64,000 nucleotides of DNA from Motacilla alba alba (taxonomy: Eukaryota; Chordata; Aves; Passeriformes; Motacillidae): NCBI RefSeq assembly GCF_015832195.1, contig NC_052017.1, positions 79,981,801 through 80,045,800 of the forward strand. The letters are read 5' to 3'. Both the position numbers and the translations under genes were made by a program. The first letter of the stretch is position 1. Each line of letters starts with the position of its first letter. This document shows positions 1-12,870 of the stretch, one piece after another. A model generated the notes under the pieces. That model saw nothing but the letters and a program-made list of their open reading frames with translations. It made no database searches and was not told the DNA's origin.

Positions 1-350
<350 letters not shown>

Positions 351-3210
351 TGACTGGAAATTCACTTGGAGTTTAAAGTTTCAGATACTTGAAGGTTTTT
401 TTTTTCCTGAATTTCTACTTTTAACATAAATATGCCCTTTGAAAATATGTGTGGTGGTGAAAAGGGGGTGTGAATTTGATTTTGAAATAAATTCATACAG
501 AAGATGCTGCATCTGACAGCCCTGGAGAGTGAAATCCTCTGTTCATTGAACAAACGTATGTAAGGTCTCCTACTGGAACAGTCTTTCTTACACCTCCTCA
601 CATTTCTGAGGAGATTACCAGACTTCCAGCCCTTCAGCTCCCAAATTTCCTCATGAGATTGTAAACAAGAGTATCTGAAGGGGAGGTGCTTAGGGACCAG
701 CTACATATGGAGCTGGGCAGAAACCTGTAGCTTTGTTTCTAACCAGCCTGCAGACAGTGACATCATATACTTGGTTTTCAGTCTGTTGAGTCCATAGTAC
801 CATGCCATTCCCACAGGCCTGCTAACCTCTTGAAATTAAATTGCAGTAGAGTAATACAGCACTGTGAAACAACATTCTATACAGCTTTTTCAACATAAGT
901 GTCTACTTAGTAAATGAAAATATTTACAGTAATTCTTGCTGAATGTTGCCAAACTGAATTACGTTCCATGTGAGTATCAGCCTGCAGATTTAGTTCTTCA
1001 ATGTCTTCTTGCTTGGAATGTCACATCTTATGTAAGTGATACTTGTATTTGGAATCTCATCAGAGAAAGCTAAGACTTCATCTTCAGTTCAGGCCCTAGT
1101 TAAGGCTGAGGCATAAGGATTGTGAAGTAGGGAAGGTTCACAGTGGTGTGGTCTGTGTTGTATGTATTCTGCACAAGAAAATAGCTTAGTTACATGAAAT
1201 GTATGCTCCAAATCTCAAGCTGGCAGAAGCTGACCCTCTGTGTGAAATGCTGTTCTTTTGCATGCCTCAGCCCTGCTTGTGTCAAGTCTGGGGAGTGAGG
1301 AAGATGATTGTTGAGTCTCTCCCATTGTTCGCTTCCAGTATTTTCAGTTCATCCTTGGCAGCCCTAGAGATACCATATGTGAAGACGTTCCAAGCAACAA
1401 GCTGGTCCTCAACTGTCCCATTAAGAGGTGCGAACAAACATGAGCAGGCTTTTCTTGATCCAAGGCAGTAACACACTGGAAGCGTGCATAGCCTGACTTC
1501 TGTGCTTGTGGGTGGCTGCACTGTAGAGGCTGAGCTGTTCTGCACTGTAATCTCTTAGAGGTTCTTACAATATCTGGCTCATGTCCAGCCTTCTGTCTGT
1601 ATATATATATATGCTGTGATGGAAAAGCAGTTTCTGGGGATGCTCCATGCAGGAGGTAATAATGTTTGTGCTGTGTGGCTGCTGAGTTTACTGCTACCTA
1701 AGGGACACTGTTGGCTGCTGGTGTGACTGCTGGTGATGGACTTACATACTAAGCATGCCCAGCTACTAAGTACCTTGCATGCTTACAAGAGCATTTTCCA
1801 TGGCCACAAATACATACTTGTGAGATGGAAAATAGGGCAGGCTAGCTTTAGAGGTGGCTTCCCAGACACTCATAGCAGACAGATCATCTATAATATCTAT
1901 ATTACTTAACTCCTACACAAAATCTTAAAATGAAGATCAGTCTCTGCTACGTATTTGTATATTAATTACATAAATACATGCCATTATATGTGCTGTTAAG
2001 CCTTGTATAAATATGATTTCCTTTAATAAAAATGTTCAGATAGTTAATTTTAAATACTCATTTTTGTTGAAATACATGCAATAATCTTTACAAAATTATA
2101 ATACTTATTAAACTCGCCTGTAATAGGCTAACTCTTAGGTTGTCTGTCTGAGCTTAACCATTGCTTGGAAGGCAATGGCAATGGTTTTATGATAGGAAAA
2201 TTAGAGAAGCTTGCATTATACTAATAGTCAGCTACTTATGTAATATAAAAATCTGGATTAATGCAATCTTTGTTTTATCCCATTAAAATATATATATACC
2301 AGTAAAAATGAATGAAGGTAGAGTGTAATGAGAGCAGCACTTTGCAGTGTCTTGCACTTGCACAGCCTTTTTTTGAAGTGCAGGTAAATCCTGTTGCATA
2401 ACCATCAGCAATTTGCTCCCATGTTCTGAAGTATCTATACAATTGCTTTCAAAGAATTGGCCAACAGAGACACAGTTTTGTATTGTAATACAAGGAAATT
2501 GCAAGCATCCCATTATAGTTAAGTGAAAGCAGCAGCACTTATCTTGTGTTTGAGAAACAATATAACCAAATAGTTTGAATTGTGGCATATTTTAGAGCTA
2601 CACGTTCACAATAAAGTAAGAAGTTGTAAAAAGAATAGAAGTATTATTCTTTGTATTAATGGGCAAAGAAGTCAATACATGTTTACTGCTGATACAGTAG
2701 CAGTCAGTATATTTAGTGCAAGTATGACTGGATCAGCAAAAACACTAAAACCTCTTTCATTTTTCTAATTTTGCTCAACATTGCAAGGAGCATCCTACAG
2801 CCAGCAGAAGATAAACTGCACAGACAGAGATCCAGAGTCGGGGATTGGTGTGGACGCTCTTTAAGTCCACAATATCTTATGGACTGTGTTTGCAGAGCCA
2901 TGCCACAACCTGTACCCTCCACTGGAAGGTTCTATCCAGTGTCCAGGGATTTCCAGGTCATGGAAGCTGTGTTGTGGCTTTACTGGGACACACAGACTCT
3001 TAAGGCTGGGCTGGCGTGGGAAAGACATAGAAAGTAAACAGCCTTCAGATCTGTGAGCGAGGCAGTAGAGTTAGATAGTCCTCTGTAGACTTGTGCTTTG
3101 AGGGGAAAAAATCAATTTTGCTCCCTGGTGTGGTTAAGTTGGCACTATCCTAACACAGTCCCAACAAGGAAAAGTTATAAAATGCATAAATATTTTTGGT
3201 CCTAAAACTG

Positions 3211-3228
3211 AAAAAAAAAAAAAAAAAA
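3211..3228 (+). repeat. Poly(A) run
   Basis: There are 18 consecutive A residues within the long CTNND2 intron. No retroposed sequence with target duplications is recognisable immediately upstream, so this is probably a simple mononucleotide repeat. Confidence 0.9.
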
Positions 3229-6200
3229 GGCTTAACAAAGAGGAAGCAATTAATTTAGTCTTAAAATGAAGGAGTTGCCAGCCACCCCAAAAGTTGCAGG
3301 TCCTTCATCATGCAGGAGCTCATCGGAAATACTGCTTAATTTACAAGCAATAGCTGGTACAGAAATCTAGTCTGAAAAAGTCCACCAAGAGGAAAACAAT
3401 GTTCAGGTTTAGTCACATATAGGCAGTGATTAGATGATTGAGTGTGATTAATTTCTAGAAAGGAGGTGATAACATTTTTCATCAGTAGAGGAAATATGGT
3501 CTCCTGAAGACAATATCATCATTTTCAAACTTCTGTTTTCTACAAGCAAGACATATATTTTTAAGTGATCATTTATCTGTCTCAGTTTTCATGAGTCTGT
3601 TCCAAATTACTTAAAATCTGATTTTCAAACATCCGTAATGGTCCCATGGCCCAAAGCTGCATGGGTGGGTCCGTGGCTCAACACATCGGAAAAACAAGGT
3701 ACAGGAGCTATCCCACAGCTTGTTTCTATGCTTCAGCCTCCTGGTACACCCTCCTCTTCACATGTCTTGGTAACATCTATTATTGAATTAGCAGGAGAAA
3801 TAAGTGCTGCTTACAGTGTCCAGAAAGAGACATCCTGCCCCATTTATGCTTAGCCTCTTAAGAGCTACTACATGGCTTGGTTAAAGGTACCATTTTTGAC
3901 TCAGTATCACTGTCCCCTCTCCAGTCTCTAGGGTATTCACTGGTTGAATGTTTGGGGACACCTGAGAATACACAGGTGTGTTTATAAGAGAGCAAATTTC
4001 CATTAGCTGGTAAACTCTTCTTTGTGTCAATATTCAAGAAAATAACCAACTACTCTTAAATACAGATAGCTTGTTAAATTACATGAGGAAATTTGAGCAA
4101 AAGGGTTGTGCTAAATGAACTTAACATGAAAGAAAATTTATTAGCTAAAACCAAGCTTCAATTAGTATTAAATGTGTGTAGCATTAAAGAGCTGGAGGAA
4201 CTGTCAGGAAGAATATGTTTTCTGTTAATTGGTTTGCTTTGCCTAACCACTTAAGCTCCAGCGAAATATGTTTACATTCTATCATTATATTTACACTTAC
4301 TCTGTCTTCCAGTGTGTAAGTAGAGGTCGTGATAAATTTGTAGAAAATATTTTTCTTTCCCATTTATTGTGGAAGGTTTCTGTTCTGCACGGAATATTGG
4401 AAATGTTTGTCCCATTCACCTGCCATCTGAATAAAAATACCACCCAACATTGGAAACCAGGGAGGCTGCTCAGGGCAGTCGTCCTTCAGCTTGTACTGTG
4501 CCATTTACAGCAGGGATGCTTTTGTGATAGGCATTTAATGGAGTCACTCTGAAGATGGCCTCGTCTGTCATTGGTTAGAAAAAATACATAGAATTGCCTG
4601 AAGTCTTCTTAGCAGTTAAGGCCATGTGGATATAGAAAAATACTTGCTTTTCATATGACTTTCAGAATAATAAGAAGATGGTTTTATGAGAAGTTCTTTA
4701 TGACTAAATGCTCCATAAAAATTGACAGCATTAAATTTCAAAACCTTAGTCTCAAGGACTTTTAGAATCTAAAGTCTTTTTTTAAATAAAATATCCTACT
4801 CACCTTATAAAAATGTTAATTACAACATCCAGTCATGTAAACTTGGGACACATCATTTGGATTTTCTTCTGGTATGGTTATTATTATCAGTCAGACATCC
4901 CCCAAAAGGAAGCTGGTTTAGGTTAAATTTATCTAGTGAAAAGGTCTGTGCAGAACTTAAACCCTACATTAAACATCTAAATTCTAAATCCAGAGCATAA
5001 TAATTCCTCAAAAATAGTGGCTTGACTTGAAGGAACTATTCATGTGTTCAGATTATTCATGAGCATATGTACTTTGCTGTGCTGATCTTTCAGCGGGGCT
5101 TAATTTATTTCTGTACAATTGGCAAAAGCTTTTTCAGATTAATATGTCACCCTCTTAGAAAAAGGATGAATTAATTTAAGATAAACCCCCTTGTGTAATA
5201 TGAAGCTAAAGTATCATTATAGAGAAGGCATTGTCTAGAGCCCATTTTTATATTAACTATGAAAATGCAAGTACCTGATTAATAAATGATTGACTGATTG
5301 ATTGATTTATGGCAGTGGGCGTCCCCAAGCTTCAGTGTGACTGATGACAGAGGATTTTCACCAACCCACGACTCTGGGTCATGGCACGCTCAACATACTC
5401 TCTCCCAGAGCCAAGAAACCAGAATCTATTCCCCAACCCAGGTATTCTGGCTGTCACCTGACCAGTCTTGAATTGTTGTGTTTCATGCATACTGAGATTT
5501 GTACCCAAAGCAGTTCTTCAGGAGACCTGTGAAACAAAAGTAACAAGCTCTAACAGGAGAATGTGTTCTTAAGCTGCACAGTTTAATTCACCGAACCCTG
5601 CAGGTTCTAGATGGAAAGTGCCTCACTTCACTTAGGAGAGTACCTGCAAGGAAGGTGTGCAGAGTTCTGCTCTCTCTGAGGACAGCACATACCACTGTCA
5701 GGGACAAGTGCATTACATTCAGTTCCCTGACAATCCTTCTAGCATTTCTCTGATCTCTTTCCTGATTGTCTCAACCTTTCAAAGAGACAGGAGGCTGCTG
5801 ATAAGCACTGTGTTGCAACAGCATTTCAAATTTGTCAAGCACATTGCTTTGTTTTCTGGCACAATGGCATCTCTTAAGAAAAAAAGCAATGGCTGGACAT
5901 TTCAACAAGAGGATCCCAGATCAACTGGTAAACTGGCACATCTGTAGAAAAGTCAGTGTCCAAGAGTCAATTAAAATCTTAAAATGCTAATTTTCAAAAT
6001 CTCTATTAAGAGTGATAATGTACATTTCCTTCAGACAGAATCACAGAAGGGAATTAGCTGCTTTTTTTTTTTTTAATATCTTTTTCCATAATAAAATATT
6101 ACTTTGTGGCGTTATGGCAAAACCAAAATACAGTCAACATATGCACAACATCCTATGAAGTCCAGGGAGTGACTGTGTTTATGTCTGTGCATCCTGCATG

Positions 6201-6202
6201 TG

Positions 6203-6234
<32 letters not shown>

Positions 6235-6270
6235 TATACAGACATATATAGACAGTCATACATATATATC
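6201..6270. repeat. (TA)n microsatellite, interrupted
   Basis: A TA dinucleotide tract runs to about 6238 with one TG interruption. It is followed by degenerate ACATATATA units to about 6270. It is self-complementary and probably length-variable. Confidence 0.9.
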
Positions 6271-8530
6271 GGTATATTATCTCAGATAAAATATTTAGAG
6301 GAATTGGAATTTACATGTTTTTCCTGGCCCCACAGAACATATTAGCTATGCTATTTCTTTAATTATTTTTTTTTTGCTCTAAGTTTGCCTAGAAAAGAGA
6401 AGACATCAGAGAAGACCTCATTTAAATACTCCAGACATAAATATCTTTCAAGGTTAGGGTAAATCCTTTTCATCTTTAGCTAACAGGAATATAGCATTTT
6501 ATCATCTGATACATTACATTACTTTCTTTTGTCAGTTAGGAACTAGGCAAAGTCCTAATTTGACTTTAAGTAAAGGAAATGTGGAATTTTTTTGCTGAAC
6601 TAAAATGCTCTCAGGCCTTTTTAAAGTATCATCTGATTAACTTTAGTGGAAAGAAATTCTGTAACCAATATAGCAAAAGAGTTATAGTCTACAAATGTAT
6701 ACTTTTGTTTTTTCTTTCTTAAGGAACATGTGATTTGCCTTTAGTTGAGCATTTTAAATGTGGCTTTTTATCAATTGGCAGTCTTGCAAAATACTGAATC
6801 CTGAAGTTGTCATTGGATTCATTATTAGAGAAAACATTAGGATTAGTGATTTTTGTGTGTGTGCATTCTTAAATCTGCATTCTGTGCTGAATATTACTTT
6901 CCAGTGATCATGTCAGATAGGTTTGCCTGTCTCAATGCAAGCAAAAATATGAAGAATTTCATCATTAAAGCAAAGGCATATTTTGTATTCTGCAGCAAAT
7001 AACAGGTAGTTGCTGCAGAGCAAAGAATAATATGCTAATCTTTTCACAATATTTCTTAGAGACACAAGAACCTCTTCAGTGAGCAGTGATATGAGAGTCT
7101 GGAACTTTGTTTTTACCTTGATGTTAGTTTTTCAACATAATTTTCCCTGGGCAGCATGACCATATAAACTCACCATTTAAATCACTTCCTCTTTTGATTG
7201 CATAAACCTTCCCAGGGACTGTTTTTTTAAGAATCATTCAAACCTTTGGCAAGAAAATTTTAACATTTCTGGCTTTTTGATTGCCAATTGCCTACTTGAA
7301 TAGCACCCTATTTGTCTACACAATAGGAATTTACATATCATGAGAAAAATCATGAATCCTGAAGGGGAAATTGTGCAAATAAATTGAACTGACATATAGA
7401 GGCAAACTCTTTGGCTTATGCAGAAGTAGTCAGGAGTATTCACATAAGAAAAAAGTGGTGTAAAAACTACTCCTGGATTTTTAAAAATAGAGAGAGAAAA
7501 ATCTCATCATTTGTAAAAACACGTATTGTTTTCACCTAGCTGCGCTACCATTCAAAATCTTTTGGCTACTTTTTTAAAAAGAACAATTTTTTAAAAGACC
7601 AGAATTTTACAAAATGCTAAGTCAAACTGAATGTTGTTTTGATTTCCTTTTAATGCTCATAATTATCATTTCACTAGTGGCGTCAAGTGAATATGTTCTG
7701 ATTTCCTTGGCTTTTTCATCATCTCAAGTAATTTTTTTGTAGTCCTGTTAATTTTCAGTTTATTAACAATCTCAAACAGTACTGGAAAGATAGCAAGTGA
7801 TTACTATTATAAAAATACACTTTGCATGGCCTAGAGAGCATAGAAAACATTCTGCAATGCAAAATACTCATGTTCTTACCTATATCACAATGGCAACACA
7901 TTGAGTATCGGAATATTTGTTTCCACATCAGTTGTTAGAAGGAGATGTTCTCAAATGTTTTATCCTTATGGATTCCATTATTTACTATATATTAATAATT
8001 GTTATTTATTTTAATAATTTTGCATTTTACATAGTCAAAATCTTTGTGATGCCCTCAACAAAAATTTTTTTACTATGCAGTATCACCTACCATTCCTTTA
8101 TTTGTTTCAGTATTGACATGTTTCTCTCTAAAACATTTTCCATGTCTATTATGATATTGAAAATATTAATAGCACTCTGAGATAGTCTGGGCTGACTGAA
8201 AATTCAATACCAATAATCATTTTTCATGAAAACAGACCTGCCCTTACTTGTACTATTCCAATAATAAATGAGATATTTTTAAAAAATCAGGTATGACAAC
8301 TGAGCAGAATTAGACCAAAACTAATTGATTTTTTTTTTTTTTGCAAATACTTCTGTGTCTGTTGGACAACATATCTATGTGTTTTGTGGTAAATACCTTT
8401 ATGTACATACATGTACACCTATACACAAACGGGCTGTGCTGATGTAAAACTTGAACACAACCACAGAGTAGATTTAGAAGATACTGCCTTTAAGTATGAT
8501 GCCTGTAATACCCATAGGTTGGAAATTGTG

Positions 8531-8741
8531 TAAAGGTTCTTCACCCAGAGGGTTGCTGGGCACTGGAGCAGGCTCTCCAGAGAAGTGGTCACAGCACCAA
8601 GCCTGACAGATCTCCAGAAGGGTTTGGACAATGCTCTCAGACACATGGTGTGACATTTGGGGTAGTCCTGTGCAGGAGCAAGAGTTGGACTTGATGATTC
8701 TGACAGGTCCCTTCTAACTCAGGAGATTCTGTGATTCTATG
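8531..8741 (+). mobile_element. CR1 LINE, truncated 3' end, sense strand
   Basis: About 210 bp match the avian CR1 3' region: AAGGTTCTTCACCCAGAGGG, the GTGGTCACAGCACCAAGCCT segment, then GGACTTGATGATTCTGACAG. It ends in two ATTCTRTG octamers at 8726-8741, the hallmark of CR1 3' ends. The 5' side is missing, as is usual for CR1 insertions, and the reverse transcriptase part is absent. Some bird endogenous-retrovirus LTRs carry a similar CR1-derived end, but no LTR boundaries are seen. It is non-functional and lies in the sense orientation in the CTNND2 intron. Confidence 0.92.
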
Positions 8742-11700
8742 TCCAAACAAAGTGACCTTGGGGATGTGTAAAGAAATAAAACTTAATGGTTTTAATTGTG
8801 TGCTTAGAAAGTATCTACAGCTATAGCTGACTGTTGCTTTTTCCCTGAGGCGCTAAGGGCATGATAGTACTTCCCTCTAGCGCTGAGCGTTGTAGCAAGC
8901 AATAATTCAACAACCAAATTTAGTAGTAATTTTTCACATAATCACTAAGGAGTGCTTGGAAGCTGGCACCATTCTCATCCAAAATCTACTACATTCAAGA
9001 GGTACTAAACAAATGAGTAAAGAATCAAAGTTTATCCAAACAATTCTCTAGGATGCACCATATATGTGTGACACTAAAGCATCCTCAGCATTGATGCTGA
9101 GTCTCATGGTAAGCTCTAGCTGATTCATAAGGGAATGATGAGGTATTTTTCACTTAAAAACTCCAGTCCACTCTAAGGTTGCTAAGTACAGATGTAGAAG
9201 AGACAAATTGAATCTCATACTTGTGTAAAGTCTGTCCCCAAAGTACTCCACCCTTTGAACTTTTCTGAAGAAAAGAAAATTTAAAATGCAGCCCAGGAGT
9301 CAGTACCTTTAAGTTAAAGCTTTCTTTCTGAAGGGAGCTGTGTAACTGAAGTTTCTGAAATATCCTTAGGGTAGAGCTATGAGGAGGCATCCAGAATCCA
9401 GAAGGTTATGCATAGGTCACATCTACAGATGTTTTTTCAAAAGTATGGTACCTCAGAATAAAATTGGATTTTAATATTTGAATAGAACGTAGTGACCTAA
9501 GAAAATTAACTACATATCTTTTGGTACTGGGAACATTTTAGTCCATTTGAATAATGTATTAAATGTTTTAAAACTAATATAAACATTAATAAATGGCAAA
9601 CAATGCTTAGCTGGATTCATATGCAGAATACTGAAAAAATCCAGACATCTTCCTAAAGACTTTCAAAGGTGCTTTAAAGATACATGCAAAGAGAAACTGT
9701 TTTTAATTGATGTCAATATTTTTCTCCAAAACTCATTCAAGGAATAGGATTTCCACCATTCTGAATAAAATGTCATATTTCATTAACTTGCATGCTTAAT
9801 ATTTGCATATCTAGCTTCAGACACAGATCAGAGTAGATGTGCAGTAAAGAGTATGGGTGAGAAACTCTGTTCCTCCCAGCAGACTCGAGCAGGATTGTTG
9901 GATGGTGTTGGATGGCTGCTTACAGTTTTGCAAATGAATCAGAGTAGAACTCTTACTTGCAGTAATAGCACACTCATGGAGCACACAAGGGAGGGAAACG
10001 AGTTAATTACTGTGTCAATCCCAGCAAATTTCTGTCTCAGAGGTAAATAGTTGAGCTGGGAGAGTCAGTGCATAACAGTTGGTGTCTCTGCTGATGCTGA
10101 GCTGTGTTGCCATACTTGCACTATCACCATCCTCATTCTTCTGGGTTCTACAAGGAGGTCAGAAGTGTGTGTTCAGTATGGCTGGTACATGTTAATTCAA
10201 TCAAAGGTCAGTGAAACATTAAGCTGCTGCATCAACATCCTACTTTCAAGTCTTTGATGTTCTACATGATCTAATAATGGGTGGAAGGGTAATAATATGA
10301 GGAAGTCCTTCTCATTTCTTCCTTCTTCTCTTCCTAAAACTGCTAATGGAATTCAAAAATGCCCTAAATATGTCTGCCATTTGAGACTTTAGAAAAGAAA
10401 GAGACCTTATATTTTGAAAGGAGTCTCTTTTGTAGTATGTGTGCTTTGTTCTGAGTGTTTTACTTCCTTACTTGCTGATACAGTTTGTCTTGATGAAAGA
10501 GTTGTACCTAATTCTTCCTGCAAAAAGTACAAATGAGAAGTTTCACTGGAAGTTTCTGAATTAGTTTATTAGTTTTAATTGAACAGAGTGCTTTTAGAGA
10601 AAGTTGAGGATCCTCTAAATTGAGAGTTGTAATCTTTGGTCCAATAGTATGTTTCTCTTTGAGTTAACAATACTTGGCTTTGTGAATCGGAAACTGTTAA
10701 AGGTGTAGCAGTAAAAAACAATGTGCATTTCTCATTGTTAATGTCCTTGTGTGTTGGTGAGCTACATGTTCAAAGCAGAATATCCTTAAACTCACACAGG
10801 TCAGCAGTAATCCCTCGCACCTCTGATTCTCTGATTCAAGTGTATTATGCACAAACTTTTCACCTAAAACCAAGGACAGCATGAGTTCCTCCAGTGAATT
10901 TTCTGAAGTGGCACTGATTCCTATTATGTCAGACAGCTCCATATTTGAACAAAATGATTCTCTGTTTTCAGCTGCACTGCTGCTGTTTGGGAAGCACAAA
11001 CTTCTAATGGCTCTTGATCACAGTCAGTATCATTACAATACCATGTTCTTTATCATAAGGGACAATGGTGCAAATTTCACTCTGCTAATGATTTTTTTTT
11101 CATGTTTTACACTCATAGGTATAATAGAAGAGTTGTATCTGATTGATTTTATGGTTTAATGCATGAAAAGTAAGAGGTTGATTGGTTTCTAGCCTTTGGA
11201 AGGACAGTAGATTTAAGAAACTTACCATGAACATAAAGTAGTAGTTATCTCTCTCCTGAAATTTTGTGGCCAAGTGCCACAGTTTGCATTTCTAGATCAT
11301 ATACGTATTAACATAGGTGGAATTGCATTACTAGAATGAAAATTACAATACAAATAAAAAATCATTGTACATATTTTTTTGTACATACAAGATACAAGCG
11401 AGAATAGTTCTTTTGTGATTCTAACAATTTAAATTATATTATCTCCTGCTTATATACATTATGCAGGAGAAAATAGAAGAACAGAAATTCTAGCTGAAGG
11501 ACCAAGTACTGCTTTCATTTTCTCTAAAATATATTAAAACAATTTTTTTTTCTGTATAAGAGGCAAAGCGATGCTTTGAGAAATGAATTTATTTCATTTT
11601 ATTGCAGTGTTTTGAAAGTTTTATTTTTTGGCTGCATATAACCTTAGCAAAATGAATAATGAACTCTGCCATATCTGAAGTCTTGTCCTTCATGCTTTGC

Positions 11701-12539
11701 CTCACATACAGTTCTCTTTTCTTGCAGCTGTTTCATTTATCAGATTAGGTCTTGTCATCTTTGCAATTCACACAACAGGAAATCAATAATTAATTCTGGA
11801 TAGGTAAAGCAATGCCTCACTGATTGCTTAAAACATCCAAGACTTGCGCTTTATAAAACCACCGGGGATAGTTTCCTTGCTGTTTCTCACTTGAATAGAT
11901 TTGGCAAGTAATTAGCACTTATCTCTCCTTCATCATGTGTCTCTTCATAGCTAAAATCAAGGGATGAGGTGTAAAATTAAGGTACAAGATCTGTGATTAG
12001 AAGATGATAACAATGCACATCAAAAAGTGCATTTGAAAAAAAAAGAAAAGTCACCAAGGCCATCTGTGGTATTTTGAAAGACGAAAAATGGATGATACTG
12101 TCAGAAGAATATAGTACCCCTTGCACTGCAATGGAAGAGAAAAACAGGGAGAGAAAATATTGTAGATTATTTTGAGGTGGAGTGCTGACAGTGGGAGAAT
12201 AATGATGTTGCTTTCAGAGAAGCTGAGATGGAGGCTGGGAGGTGTATATCTCATTTTGGAAAAAATGAGTTTAACCACCGATTCTGAAAATGTCACTTCA
12301 AAGAGCCTACAGAAAACTTAATAATCCTCAGCCAGTTCCAGACAGTTTTGCTGCTGTTAACGACTGTCTGACTAGGAGCCCTTCTTTAAGCTTCATGCTG
12401 CCCTAAATACGTATTTCAATATCTGTTTGTCTTTCGGCTGCTTAAGCATTGAACTTCTGCTGTGTCTGGGATGCAGAAAGGGTCACTTCTAAGTAAAGGC
12501 CATTTGTACACTGAAATTCAGGGCAAGAGGACAAGAAGC

Positions 12540-12870
12540 GTTGAGGTCGAGCCTGCTGCACGGGATAGGAGACAGAAGCACTGCGTGTGTCACACAGCAA
12601 CATGGGAGCCCCAGCATCTGGCACAGAGACAGGGGGCTGAGGGTCCCTGGGAGAGGTGGCTCCAGTAGAGCTCTGCCCCCTGCCTGGCCTGGTCCTTCCC
12701 TGCCTGGCCTGGCTGCTGCTGCACTTTGCCTTGGCTCAGGTGATGGCATTGCTTCCATGGGGCTCTCAGCAGAGTCTCCATCCTCACCCCCCCCAGTTAG
12801 GTCTGTGCAGAGGAGGAGGGAGAGGTCTTCCTCAGAGGCTCACACAGGAGTGGTACTCCCAGCATGACCT
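12540..12870. other. GC-rich patch in an AT-rich intron
   Basis: This is a local rise in G+C, including a CTGCCTGGCCTGG repeat unit (two copies, about 12680-12712) and a C run near 12786-12793. CpG dinucleotides are few, so it is not a convincing CpG island. Several frames are open on both strands because of composition. No protein similarity is recognised. Confidence 0.5.

Noticed and set aside
9084..9101. Perfect hairpin CTCAGCAT-TG-ATGCTGAG.
   Set aside because: The stem is only 8 bp with a 2-base loop. Such palindromes are common in a window this size, and it is too short for a microRNA precursor.
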